NCBI RefSeq assembly: GCF_027579695.1
Contig: NC_083570.1
Coordinates: 4,743,001 to 4,807,000 of the forward strand
DNA from: Neoarius graeffei
Lineage: Eukaryota; Chordata; Actinopteri; Siluriformes; Ariidae
Direction: 5' to 3'
DNA length: 64,000 bases
A program made the position numbers and the translations under genes. Below are positions 1 through 10,883 of the stretch, piece by piece; position 1 is the stretch's first letter, and each line of letters begins with the position of its first letter. Under the pieces are notes generated by a model that saw nothing but the letters and a program-made list of their open reading frames with translations, did not search any database and was not told where the DNA came from.

Positions 1-480
1 GGGAAGGAGAAATGGAGAAAGGCAACAGTAGTAAAGCGCCTAGGACTGGTGACCTACCTGATTCATGATGGCGTACAAGAGCGCACTTTTCATATTGACC
101 ACATGCTGTCTTCAAAAGAATCTGGAGAAGTTGCCCGTGGCAAGGCCACGGACACTGCAAGTGACCATGACATAGCGCTGCCAGCCTTGGAGAGGGATCC
201 ACCTGCAACTCCAGGGGCTACTGGGTCCAGCAATGAGGATCAAAGTGTGACACCTCACCAGCCCCAAGCTTACACACACACCCCAGCTCCGGCGCATGTC
301 ACTTCGCACACCCCAGCTCCGGCGCATGTCACTTTGCCTTCAACAGCACAAACACTACACACACCACCGACCATGGCGCCCACCATTGCCCCAGAACCAC
401 GAAGATACCTTCAGAGATGCCACACTGCTCCAAAGAGACTGGACTGGTGATTGGGTGGGGTTTGGGGTTAAGGATGTTTA
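1..480 (+). mobile_element. Ty3/gypsy retrotransposon, C-terminal end of pol (integrase tail), fossil
   Basis: The first 450 bases read as the chromodomain-side tail of a Ty3/gypsy integrase: a Trp-Arg-Lys then Thr-Val-Val, Arg-Leu-Gly, Val-Thr-Tyr-Leu pattern and a His-Ile-Asp-His motif typical of the small beta-barrel after the integrase core. A Pro/Thr/His-rich low-complexity tail follows, containing two copies of a 30-base unit (about 283-342). The rest of the element lies upstream of the window. A polypurine tract and probable 3' LTR follow at 674-855. Family assignment rests on motif pattern only. Confidence 0.7.
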
Positions 481-673
481 GGGCAAATGTTATTAGTGTG
501 TTATTGCTTTAAACAATGGGGAATAAGTTCTTATAACCTTATTGCTGAATTTCTTAGTTTCAGATAGTACAGTAGTATTACTTAGAACAGACACCAGTTA
601 AGCCATGTTAGGAATAACCTCTTGTTTATTTTTTAGGTGCTGAAGTAATTCAGGAAAAAGGGATTTCTTTACT

Positions 674-855
674 AAAAGGGGAGGAGTGTTATGGATGGCC
701 CTTAGTTTATTTAGTGCTTGATCGCCACCTTGTGGTGATCATATACTGATGCAGTTATGTGACTGTATGTTCAGTTCAGCCATGATTTGCTCAGTAAACA
801 GTCGAAACTTACTACCGTCTCCGTCTCCGTTATTATAAAGATCACGGATATCACA
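674..855 (+). repeat. Polypurine tract and probable short 3' LTR of the gypsy element
   Basis: A purine run (aaaaggggaggag, 674-686) is followed directly by TGTTATGG at 687, and the candidate LTR ends in TATCACA at 855, so it has the TG...CA form. It is only about 169 bp, short even for a gypsy LTR. No second LTR is visible because the 5' half of the element is outside the window, so this call depends on position and the PPT. Confidence 0.6.
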
Positions 856-2344
856 GTGGTTAGCTCAAGGCAGTTTGCACTTAGTTGAAAAAAATTGATG
901 TCTTAATTACAACGTGAGCATAAAAATAGATGTCTGTTGGGTTTCTAAGCATTTGATCAGGTATGTTCACCACTTTGGGTTTATATGTAACATAATTTAC
1001 CAAGGAATGAGGAGTGGTATTCTGTTGGTTGCACTCTGGAACCTTACCATGAGATGCCACTAAATCCAACATTTTTAACACAAAATGCAACGCTTTTAAC
1101 ATTGACAAAATGACCATCTTTGTAAATGCCAGCATTTTATGGGTTGAAAATGGTTTAAAACGCCACCTACTGGTTTAAATCATCCTAAAACTCACAAGGC
1201 TGATGCTGATGTAGAGTCGACCATATGGTACTTCTCTACATCATGAAACTTTTATTTAAAAAAAAAAGAATGTTAACCCCCTCTAACCAGAGGCGAGCAG
1301 CCCACCTCCCCCAGGCCCCACCCTTGATTGCAAGTTTGTGAAACCATGCTCATTTTCAAATATATGTTGATTTAGACTCACTAAGAAAGGAGATTCCACC
1401 ACGTATGCCACCCCCAAACCCCCTTCTCCAAACTGATAAACTCAAACAGAGATCATTTGCTGTTTATTAAGTTATTTAATAAGGTTTTGTTGTTAAAAAT
1501 GGTTCTAGTATAAGTTACTGAATAATAGTGTGCATATTATTCCTGCCCGGTTTCTGAACGTTGGTTTACTTTTTTGGGGGAAAAATGAACTACATATTGA
1601 GATATTTGGGTGGTGGTGGTGTGGGGGGGAGGGGTGTTGTTACTTGAGGTTATTTGGTTGTTGACAGAACTTGGTAAGGACCACACAATTGTTATTTTGG
1701 CCCTGATAAATAATAAATTAAACCATAGAATTGGTTCTACCTAGAAAAGAAGGGTATACTTTCTTTTTCCCATGACTTTAAACCAGGAACCAGAAAATGG
1801 GATCTTAACCCTCTGGTTTGGACACAGATGCAAACACAGAGCATGTTCTTCACAGTGGGTAAGTGGAGTAAGTGAAGGTACTGAAACTACTACTAACGAA
1901 CTAAACACAGCTCCCTGCTAATATTGGCGAGCGAAATATAATGAACACTCTTCTGCTTCAGCGCTAGTAAACGTAGCTTGCTAACAATAGATGAATTGAT
2001 TTCATGTGGAAATAAAACCAGTAGCTATGTTTTGTTTTGAATGGAAAACATTCAGTAAAAACACTGAAATGTGTGTTTGTGCGTCCATGAGTTAGAAAGT
2101 GCTGAAATGTTGTCAAGGTCAAAGTTCATCATCAATTGTTGTAACTCTTTACTAGCCCTAAATTGCCCCGTTCCAATTTTTTTTGAATGTGTTGCAGGTC
2201 TGAAACTCAGGAATGGATGTGTATTCACAAATTAAATGACCAACAAAACATGAAATATCTTGGGTTCGTTCTGTCTGCAATGAAATACAAGTCAAAGTAC
2301 ATTTTAGAAATCACTGCTTTCTTTTTTCTTGTCCCAACTTTTTG
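856..2344. other. Non-coding stretch, no gene recognised
   Basis: No open reading frame here looks like a known protein; an 84-codon minus-strand frame at 881-1135 has no recognisable domain. The last ~200 bases (2130-2345) resemble the end of a common fish dispersed repeat (a GTCCCAACTTTTT motif near 2332), also seen at 37470 and near 40590. Confidence 0.5.
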
Positions 2345-2487
2345 ATTTCTCATCCCATCTCATCTCATTATCTCTAGCCGCTTTATCCTGTTCTACAGGG
2401 TCGCAGGCAAGCTGGAGCCTATCCCAGCTGACTACGGGCGAAAGGCGGGGTACACCCTGGACAAGTCACCAGGTCGTCACAGGGCTC
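2345..2487 (-). repeat. V-SINE 3' tail fragment
   Basis: This is the 3' part of the V-SINE seen whole at 12763, 22308 and 34229. It starts with the ATCTCATCTCATTATC tail and runs through the TATCCCAGCTGACTACGGG block, stopping at the 'cagggct' position. Only the LINE-like tail is present; the tRNA-like head and V domain are absent. The same truncation point recurs at 21350-21390, so it forms part of a composite block with the adjoining LINE. Confidence 0.85.
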
Positions 2488-2582
2488 TTTTTCTGATTTG
2501 GGGTTGTAAAATCTTTTGCTCCCTCTTCTGGTGATTGTGTGGAACAGCAGCAGTTACTGAGATAAACCATGAGGAAGTGTTG

Positions 2583-2657
2583 ATTAGATTAGATTAGATT
2601 AGATTAGATTAGATTAGATTAGATTAGATTAGATTAGATTAGATTAGATTAGATTAG
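2583..2657. repeat. (GATTA)n tandem tail of LINE
   Basis: About fifteen perfect 5-base units at the 3' end of the minus-strand LINE. The second LINE copy ends in the same unit on the other strand at 21218-21252, so it belongs to the LINE 3' end. Confidence 0.9.
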
Positions 2658-3392
2658 ATATAACTTTATTGATCCCTTTGGGAGGTTCCCTCAGGGAAAT
2701 TAAAATTCCAGCAGCATCATTACAGGATAAACAGAGAATAGAAAATAGAGAAAACTTCAAGATAAATTAAGTATTTACATATACAAAAAAAAGATATGAA
2801 AAAAGTCCAGCAGAAGAGGTATTGCGCATTATATTGCACATTGTCCAGTATTGCTTTTTGTCAGGCTAGGCTACTGCTCCTTCCCGTCCTCTGTCCTCCT
2901 GTTCCCCCTCCTCCCCCCCAGAGAGGAGTTGTACAGTCTGATGGCGTGAGGGACAAAGGAGTTTTTGAGTCTGTTCATCCTGCACTTGGGAAGAAGCATT
3001 CTGTCACTGAACAGGCTCCTCTGGTTGCTTATGATGGTGTGCAGAGGGTGACTGGCATCGTCCATGATGTTCAGTATTTTGTCCATAGTCCTCTTCTCCG
3101 CCACTGTCACCAGAGAGTCCAGCTTCATGCCGACCCGCCTGATCAGTTTGTCCAACCTGGATGTGTCCTTCTTGGATGTGCTGCCCCCCAGCACACCACG
3201 ATGTAAAACAGGACACTGGCGACCACGGACTGAGAGAACATCCACAGGAGTTTCCTGCAGATGTTAAAGGACCGCAGCCTCCTCAGGAAGTACAGCCTGC
3301 TCTGTACCTTCCTGTACAGGTGGTTGGTGTTGCAAGTCCAGTCCAGCTTGCTGTCCAACCACAGCCCGAGGTACTTATAGGAATGACGGTGT
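2583..3392 (-). mobile_element. Rex1/CR1-like LINE, 3' end (reverse transcriptase C-terminus)
   Basis: On the minus strand this encodes the C-terminal end of a non-LTR reverse transcriptase protein (3358-2871, two overlapping frames), with the segment YLGLWLDSKLDW and the tail RLKNSFVPHAIRLYNSSLGG, widespread in fish CR1/Rex1-group LINEs. It ends in a 3' UTR (TTCCCTGAGGGAACCTCCC...AATAAAG) and a 5-base tandem tail (GATTA about 15 times, 2583-2657), as expected for this LINE group. It is 5'-truncated and has at least one frameshift. A second copy lies at 20227-21258. Clade name is from memory of family features. Confidence 0.8.
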
Positions 3393-3640
3393 CTAAAGCA
3401 GCTTGGAGGTGTTCAAGATCTTCATTCCAGCTGCACTGGATTGAACCTGGTTTGCAAAAGCATACAGCAGTTGAAGTCTCAACAAAATTAAAGATTCTCT
3501 TTGGGCTTTACTCTTCCATGAGAATTTGCTCGTGTATTTCTCCTTGTGCATGTTGGATAAATGTATTTCAGTTGCAACAGAATGAGCTGAGAAACAGGTG
3601 GAAACTCGTCCTCATTATATTTCTCATCGAAATTTAACAA
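3393..3640 (+). pseudogene. Relic of a TRIM (finTRIM) exon 1, B-box 2 region
   Basis: The stretch 3515-3605 matches the end of exon 1 of the intact finTRIM gene: the TTGTGCATGTTGGATAAA block, then TTTCAGTTGCAACAG and GAGCTGAGAAACAGGTG, the last including the exon-1 splice donor. Weaker similarity to the preceding B-box coding sequence extends back to about 3430. About 15 bases coding for the Lys-Asp-His-Asp stretch are missing, and the frame is not maintained. It is a decayed third TRIM copy in this window. I see no RING or B30.2 part nearby. Confidence 0.65.
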
Positions 3641-4059
3641 GTTTGGTCAGTCAGAAGATTTAAATTGTGATTCAAGACTGGAAGAGTGAAAGTGAACTTT
3701 ATATTATGAGTCACATGTTGAGTAAACGTATTGTTAGGCTACTCAGTGTTCCTTGTAGTCAGATCAGATGAGTGAACATTGACTCATCCAACGCCCATTT
3801 TACAACTTAGAATCCACACAACAGAGAGAACCTGAGTGAACTTTAACACTTTACCTGCCATAAATATTATCAACTCAAAATTTATAATCTCGCTGTCAGT
3901 AAAGGCATTGAGAATGACAGCGCGAGCCAAACTACAAACATGGCCACGCAGAACTACAACTCCCAAAGAACACAGCACCCTCTGTCACCAGCTTATTGAA
4001 ATCAGCTGTCGTTCATTCACAACTCATTAGCCACACTACTTAAGCCTCTATCTCACACA
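3641..4059. other. Non-coding stretch, possibly including gypsy LTR sequence
   Basis: Nothing with coding character. The right part may belong to the LTR or leader of the gypsy relic that follows, but I could not place a TG...CA boundary. Confidence 0.35.
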
Positions 4060-5500
4060 CCTTCAATGTGAAGTATCATTCTGTGTTTCCCAGTCCATAC
4101 CAAGCCTTTCTATATCTGCCTGACTCTAGTATTTCTGACCCTCACTATCTCCATTTATGTTCCTTGTCTCTTCTACATTGCCCTGTTTGCCTATTGACTG
4201 ACCCTTGCCTGCCTTTTGACCACACTTCCTGTTTTGCGATTTGGCTTCGTTACAAGTTTGCTCCTCACTCTTCCCTGCACATACATCTGTAAGTGCCTGC
4301 ACTCTGACAGGATACTTTGCCTAGTATGGATGCAGCAGAGGAGGCGAAGCAAACTGCATTGAATGCTCAGGGGCGTCTTTTAGGAGAACATCAACAGAGG
4401 CTTCCAGATGTTAACACCCGGATGGTGCAGCTTGCAGTTGTGATGTTGCAGGCCCTCCTAACGCGTCCTGAAGCTTCTCCTAGTCCAACATTACAATTGT
4501 CCATTCTGGAGAAATATGCCAGGAATTTATACTTCATTGCTCCATGTACTTCTCTAACATGCCTAACCTCTCTGATGAACACAAGATCACTAAATTTCTG
4601 TTATTTCTCACTGGCAAAGAGCTACAATGGGCAAGCGCTGTATGGAAAAATGGCGGTGAGCACAATACTTCTTGTGAACGTTTCCTCAGGTTGTTGAAAG
4701 GAGTGTCTGCCCATGAATCAGAGGGAATTGAAATTGGCAAAAGTCTGCTCACTATCTCACAGGGTTCCAGAGGAGTCGCTGAATATGCCCTAGAGTTCAG
4801 AATGCTCACTATCTCACAGGGTTCCAGAGGAGTCGCTGAATATGCCCTAGAGTTCAGAATGCTAGCAGCAGCCAGCGGATGGAATGATCTGGCTCTGAAA
4901 GTGATGTTTTGACAAGGTCTTCCTCCAGAAATTCTCAGTGAGCTGGTGTGTAGAGATGAGCAGCTCACGCTGGACTCCCTCATTGACCTAGCAATATGAT
5001 TGGATCATTTGCTGGCCAACTGGCCCTTGCTCAAGGAGAACTCCAAACCAGTCCAACCCTCTGAGGAAACCACATCTGTGGAGGTTTCTCACACCTGTCT
5101 GAAACACTGAACATGAAAGAAGGAGGAAAGAGGGTCTTTGCTTCTACTGTGGGAGTTCCAAGCACCATATCTACCAGTGTCCCATCCGTCCATCTCGCAC
5201 CAGCCCAGTTGAGAACCCAGCTCATGCGATGAGTCTGGTGAGAAGATTTAATGCCCAGTCATTTAAAGTACCTGTGTTGTTAAAATTGGTATCCTCCACA
5301 CATGTTCTCTCTGCTTTTGTCGACTCGGGAGAGGGGAACTTCATCACCAGCATGATCATCCCTAAGTTTGATCTGCCCACAACCCCTCTGCAAAGTCCAC
5401 TCAGCATCAGGACCATCGATGCAGGACCAATAGTTGATGGTCTCGTCACCACTCACCGCTCCCGTTCACATTTGGGTGGGAGCACTCCACTCTAAACTCA
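4060..5500 (+). mobile_element. Ty3/gypsy (sushi-type) LTR retrotransposon relic: LTR/leader, gag, protease
   Basis: The leader (4060-4310) resembles 28895-29075, so it is probably LTR sequence of one family. Gag-like coding starts near 4324 (MDAAEEAKQ...) and continues through motifs of sushi-ichi-type gag (GKELQWASAVW, AAEYALEFR-like, LALKVMF). A zinc-finger-like region and an aspartic-protease motif (FVDSGEGNFI, about 5317-5346) follow. A 57-base unit is duplicated in tandem at about 4745-4858. Reverse transcriptase and integrase are absent. It is an old, broken fossil with several breaks. Confidence 0.75.
4745..4858 (+). repeat. Tandem duplication of a 57-bp unit within gag relic
   Basis: Two adjacent identical copies of a 57-base unit beginning GCTCACTATCTCAC and ending TTCAGAAT. 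Identity of the copies suggests the duplication is recent relative to the element. Confidence 0.9.
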
Positions 5501-5519
5501 TCTCCCTCTACTAATCCAC

Positions 5520-6640
5520 TAATCCAAATGGAAGAAGATTCTCTGATCAGATGAGACTAAAATTGATCTTTTTGGCCATCATAGGAAATGCCAAGTGTGG
5601 CACAAACCCAACATCCTGAGAAGACCATTCCTACAGTGAAGCATGGTGGTGGCAGCATCATGCTGTGGGGATATTTTTCATCTGCATGGACAGGAAAGCT
5701 GGTCAGGACTGAAGGAAAGATGGATTGTACTAAATACAGGGCAATTCTGGAGGAAAACCTGTTTGAGTCAGCCAGAGGTTTGAGACTGAGATGAAGGTTC
5801 ACGTTCCAGCAGGACAATGATCCTAAACATTCTGTGAAAGCTACACTGGAGTGGTTTAAAGGGAAACTGTAGCGGTTCAGTATTGGTGGGTGGAGCACAG
5901 AGGATGGCAGGACAGAGATCAGGTTCAAAATAGCGTTTATTGCCACACTTTTCAGTCTAACAATCATTCACATAAATAGACACACACACACAGGGCTGGC
6001 ATCTTGTTCAGGGGTGAGCTCCTCTGCTCTCGCTCTCCCTCCTTAAGTAGGGCGCGGTCACTGGGAAGACACACAAACACAGGTTAATTGCTCTCAGGTG
6101 TAGTGATTCTGCCACTTACCTTCCCTGACTCCGCCCTCTTGTCACAGACCAGTGCTTGACCATGCCCCCGCTGCCACAGAAACATTTAAATGTCTTGGAA
6201 TGGCTTGAACAAAGCCCAGACCTCAAACCAATTGAGAATCTGTGGCATAACTTGAAGATTGCTGTACACCAACGCAACCCATCTAACTTGAAGGAGTTGG
6301 AGCAGTTTTGCCTTGAGGAATGGGCAAAAATCCCAGTGGCTAGACGTGCTAAGCTAACAGGGACATACCCCAAGAGACTTGCAGCTGTAATTGCAGCAAA
6401 AGGTGGCTCTACAAAGTATTGACTTTGGGGGGGGGGTGAACACCTATTCACACTCCAGATTTCTGTTTTTTCACCATAATTATTGTTTGTGGCACAATAA
6501 AACAATAATTTTCACCTTTAAAGTGGTTGTCATGTTGTGTAAATCAAATGGTTCTAACCCCCCAAATCCATTTTAATTCCAGCTTGTAATGCGACAAAAC
6601 AGGACAAACACCAAGGGGGATGAATACTTTTGCAATACAC
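5520..6640 (+). mobile_element. Tc1-like DNA transposon, transposase C-terminal two thirds, interrupted
   Basis: The left part (5520-5867) carries Tc1 transposase motifs: KHGGGSIMLWG and QDNDPKH (second catalytic Asp). The right part (6179-6420) carries [16 protein letters not shown] (catalytic Glu) and ends with KGGSTKY and a stop at 6420. The spacing fits the DD34E catalytic core of Tc1 elements. A stop follows RGLRLR before the second Asp. The 3' non-coding end (TGAATACTTTTGCAA near 6620) resembles Tc1 ends. The 5' third is missing. A 311-bp solo LTR splits it. Confidence 0.85.
5868..6178 (-). repeat. Solo LTR inserted in the Tc1 copy, 5-bp target duplication
   Basis: The insert reads TGTGGCAGCGGGGG...CTACA on the minus strand. 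The host bases GAAAC occur at both edges (5863-5867 and 6179-6183). Removing the insert rejoins the Tc1 reading frame (WFKGK to HLNVLEW). TG...CA termini, a 5-bp duplication and an AATAAA signal inside identify a solo LTR, probably of a Ty3/gypsy family. It is younger than the Tc1 copy. Confidence 0.85.
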
Positions 6641-6739
6641 TTTATAATGGTGCAAGGAATTGATCCAGAAGGTGGCAGCAATGCAATAATAAGGATGCTG
6701 ACTGCCTTTCAACACAAGAAAGAAGAAGAAGTAGACAGG

Positions 6740-8130
6740 AAGTGTGAACCCTTCAGGAGTGTTAGTAAATCTCAAGTGGGGTATTGACAAAGAAACAATG
6801 ATTATTCTCTGTAAATCTTTAATTTTATCATGTCTTGATTATGGTTGGGAAGTTTATGATACTGCGTGTATTTCGAGGAAAAGACAATTAGATGTTATTC
6901 AAAATCAGTGCCTTAGAATCTGCACTGGTGTTCTTCGATGTACTCCGATCTCTGTTTTGCAGATAGACTGCTCGATTATACCTTTGGACCTAAGAAGAGA
7001 ATTCAAACAAACTCAAAGTGCAATTAAATATAGATCTTTTGAAGATCATCCAACAAAAAAAAAAGTTTTTTTGGCAGAACAAAATTGTGACCTTTTGTCC
7101 TATATTTTCTAAAGTTGTTCATTTGGTTAATAGTCTTCCGGTTCCAGCTTGTAATCCTTTGGTTGATCCTTTTCCATTCTGGGAATCCCAATCTCCAAAA
7201 GTTGACTTGGATTTAGTCGCTTAAATCTCTAAACAAGAGGATAGTAGTTGCTGCATGTTACAATCGGCATTAGAACACATTCAACTCAAATACAATCAAC
7301 ACTTAGATATATTTACTGATTGTTCAAAAAAAGATTTTGATTGTGCATCTGGCATTGTAATTCCAAGTCTAAATATTCAAAAAGATTATAAAATCTCAAA
7401 TGGTACTATTTTTAGAGCGGAGTTCAATTACAAATGCTTTGGAACTTCTTATTGATAAACCTCGCTTTCAAAGTGTGATATTTTCTGATATTCCTTGTCT
7501 GCCTTACAAAAAATTCAAAAGGAAGATAATGACAGAATTATTAGCTTTCCGATATCTTATGTACAAGTTTTATCTTATGGGTGGTAAGGTTGTTTTTTGT
7601 TGGATTCCAGCTCATGTGGGTATTAAAGGAAATGAAATGGCTGATAAATTGGCCAAAAGATCAGTAAATAAAACCTATTATGACATTCATTACCCTTTTA
7701 CCACTTCTGATATCACAAAACATATCAAAGATGCTATTTTTCCAATATGGCAAGATGGATGGGAAAATTGCCAAACTGGTAGATTCTTCAACCAACTTGA
7801 ACCAAATATTGCAACACATACCACATATTCTGACAGAAACAAACACAGGAGAATTACAAGACTGAGATTTGGAAAATATCTATTGAATGATATACAATTT
7901 CTTTTTTTTTTTAAAATAACCTCCAATCAGTGTCCAACTTCTGGTGTAAAAGAATGTCAAACACCTGCTTCTAGATTGTATCAAACATCCAAACTTTCAT
8001 GATAAAATTATTCAAAAAAATGAGAAATAAACAATTAGATATTAAAATTAAAAACTTACTTTTACATAAATAATTTTATGATGACATGTTTATTATTGAA
8101 AAAGAAATAAAATTAATTTTGAAAAAAAAA
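6740..8130 (+). mobile_element. I/Nimb-like LINE, reverse transcriptase C-terminus and RNase H
   Basis: 6744-7112 encodes the end of a non-LTR reverse transcriptase (DKETMIILCKSLILSCLDYG, CLRICTGVLRCTPI). Downstream, in other frames, lies an RNase H domain: IFTDCSKK (active-site Asp), a Phe-Arg-Ala-Glu piece, and WIPAHVGIKGNEMADKLAK at about 7600-7660. RNase H after RT in a LINE points to the I/Nimb/R1 group. Several frameshifts break it. An A-rich 3' end is at about 8090-8130. Confidence 0.75.
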
Positions 8131-9327
8131 GAAACTTGTATTTAATGTGTGTGTGCTTGGTCACAATATGAACTAGTAGTTCCAATCCTTATAGGATGCC
8201 AAATCACTTGGAGTGGGAGCGTCCCTAAAAGAAGCTCGAGTTAGTAAATCTCCTCAGCTGTGAGCCGTGTTTATTCTGGACAGATGTCCTGTTGCTGACC
8301 TCGCCTCGTCTCTGCCTTTCCCTTTGATTTTAATGATATTTCAGGTGGATGGGGTTTGAACCCTGCACTGACTGGGATTAGATAAAGTCGTGTGTTAACA
8401 CTACTAGCAGATTTCTTTCTTCTGCCTTTCAGGAGATTCATTTCAGTCTGTTAACAATGTTGAAATGACCCAATGTTAAAATGACCCGTGTCAGTGTGGG
8501 TTTCCTCCTGGTTCTCCAGTGTTCTCCTACTTCTCAAAGACACATCTAATGACTGATTGAGGCGACTCAGGATCTCTGATCTCAAACATATTCATCTACC
8601 AACTTCATTTCCATCTCAACAATCTGTTCATGAGAAAGAATTCTTCATCGACCCAGAATAACGTTCTTGATAAAACATGATGTCAGGAATAAAACAGGAT
8701 GAGGCATGCTGCTCCAGGAAACTAATCTGCGATGAGGTGGTGGGATGTAACCTAACACAAAGTGGATTAGTTTCCATTAACAGCACGTCATGAAGGGTTC
8801 AGGCACTCGTGAAGCCTGGAGCGCTCATACTGAGTGAAATGGAGATCATGTTGAATAAAGATCCACTTTTGTGATTTCTATTCGCAATAAACAATGCAAA
8901 ATCAATAAAAATGGTTTTCCTTCCTGACAGCTGCGTCCTCCTCACTTTTAAAATGGCTCCAACATCCTTTAGGGATGAAGATCAGTTTAAAGATGTCACG
9001 AGGAAAAAGCTGTTCAAGTGAAACAATTGTAATTTATCAACAAGGCTGAAAGTTGTGCTTGAGGTGTCAGTAGGTGGAAAAGTCCAGAAAATTAAGATCC
9101 ATTCTGTGAGTATTTCATGAAATTAATCCTAATCAGTGCGGCTACATGAGTTTTATATTTCTGCACTGAAGGGAGATGAAATGGTTAATAGAGGAGTGTT
9201 CATGATCTCTCTGTGTTTGTGCTCCTCCTCTTCCTCTATTGCTCTTTCACACACAGAACCAGGAAGTGACTCCTCATTTCAGAGAAAACAAACCGTTCTC
9301 TTACTCTCTCGTTGTGAGTTCAGGAAA
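8131..9327 (+). promoter_or_regulatory. Upstream region and 5' UTR of the finTRIM gene
   Basis: No coding sequence. The last ~210 bases (about 9118-9327) have a matching copy upstream of the finTRIM pseudogene (34604-34780, reverse strand), which marks the duplicated unit's 5' edge. I cannot assign a transcription start; there is no clear TATA box next to the ATG. Confidence 0.5.
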
Positions 9328-9918
9328 ATGGCGGAGGCCAGTATTTCAGTAGCTCAGGACCAGTTCATGTGTCCAGTGTGTCTGGATCTCCTGAAGGATG
9401 CGGTGACTATCTCCTGTGGTCACAGTTTCTGTAAGGCGTGTATTAATGGCTGCTGGGATCAGGAGGATCAGAAGGGCGTCTACAGCTGTCCTCAGTGCAG
9501 AGACACTTTCACGACAAGGCCTGTTCTACGCAGAAACAACATGCTGGATGAAGTGGTGGAGAAACTGAAGAAGACTGAAGTCCAAGCTGCTTCTCCTGCT
9601 CACTGTTACGCTGGACCTGGAGATGTGGAGTGTGATTTCTGCACCGGGAGAAAACACAAAGCCGTCAAGTCCTGTCTGATGTGTTTGGCTTCTTATTGTG
9701 AAACTCATCTGAAACCTCATCTTGAAGTTCCTGCTTTGAAAAAACACACATTAATTGAAGCCTCAGCAAAACTCCAAGAGAAGATCTGCTCTGAACATGA
9801 TGAAGTGCTGAAAATCTACTGTCGTACTGATCAAATATGTATTTGCTCTTTGTGCATGTTGGATAAACATAAAGACCATGACGCTGTTTCAGTTGCAGCA
9901 GAAAGAGCTGAGAAACAG
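9328..9918 (+). CDS. finTRIM exon 1: RING finger and B-boxes
   Basis: 197 codons, ending in phase 0 at GAGAAACAG|GTGAGA. It has the RING C3HC4 set, then B-box 1 (Cys-Asp-Phe-Cys ... His-Lys) and B-box 2 (SEHDEVLKIYC ... KHKDHD). All zinc ligands of the RING are present. Confidence 0.92.
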
Positions 9919-10675
9919 GTGAGAACTAGAAATCTTTCCAGAATTAAATCATCTTAATTATAGTTTCCCATCTAGAAACAGGTGCTTTAGTCAGTGATAT
10001 GATTCGAACTTTAATTTCAATGTGTGTCTCAATCAGAAGGATTCTGTAAAAGCTGATTAAAATTGTCTGTGTTCTGGTGAACAGAGTGTTAAATTTATCT
10101 TCAGTGATGGTCGTAATCTGGTTCGGGGTGGGTTTCCTGATAACGTTGCCCTTTAAACCTAAAGAGAGAGTTGAGAGACTCTTAAGGAACGAACGTTGTC
10201 TCTGTGTGTGGTTTTCTGGAACTCACTCTTAAGAAGGAGTCTAAAGAGCAACAGGACGAAGAGCGTCTTTGCAGATTGTGTCCCTGATATAGGCATAAGT
10301 AGCTGCTAAAGGCAATCGTACTGTCATTGCTGAAGGCATTAGTAGTTGCTAAATCCAGTCAATAAGGTCACATGGTGCTCGTTTTTAACGAAAATCTAAT
10401 GAAATATAAAGTGTTTTAAAATAAGATAATAGATATATAATGTGGTAATTAATTAATTAAACTATTTTATGTTTTTGGCAATTTTTTTCTTCCAAGCGTG
10501 TTTTTAATGAAATGAACAAATGTTCACATGAAAGAATGAACAAATAATAAGTTAAATAATGAGGTAAATGTGTTCCCCGTGCTCGCTCATTTCACTGTTA
10601 CCCCCCGATCATGCAGTCAGGATTATTTCAGCTGTTCTCCACAGTGCAGAGTGGGCCATGTTCTCCCTTATAAGT

Positions 10676-10708
<33 letters not shown>

Positions 10709-10820
10709 TTTTGATCTGTGTGTAGTGTGTACCGAAGGAGGTTTAATATATATAGTCAACGTTCTATATAAGGAGGTCAATTCAACCTTCTTAGGTACAC
10801 ACTACACACACACAAACATT

Positions 10821-10883
<63 letters not shown>

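Noticed and set aside
881-1135. 84-codon minus-strand frame.
   Set aside because: No domain, no promoter or splice context, composition like random AT-rich sequence.
2583-2657. (GATTA)n array as a CRISPR-like or satellite structure.
   Set aside because: It is the normal tandem tail of the LINE and has no spacers; the genome is eukaryotic.
9270-9300. Possible interferon-response element (ISRE-like) before the finTRIM ATG, and a closer match in the pseudogene leader (34595-34615).
   Set aside because: The intact gene differs from the AGTTTCNNTTTC consensus at about three positions; the better match in the pseudogene depends on a SINE target duplication. Too weak to annotate.
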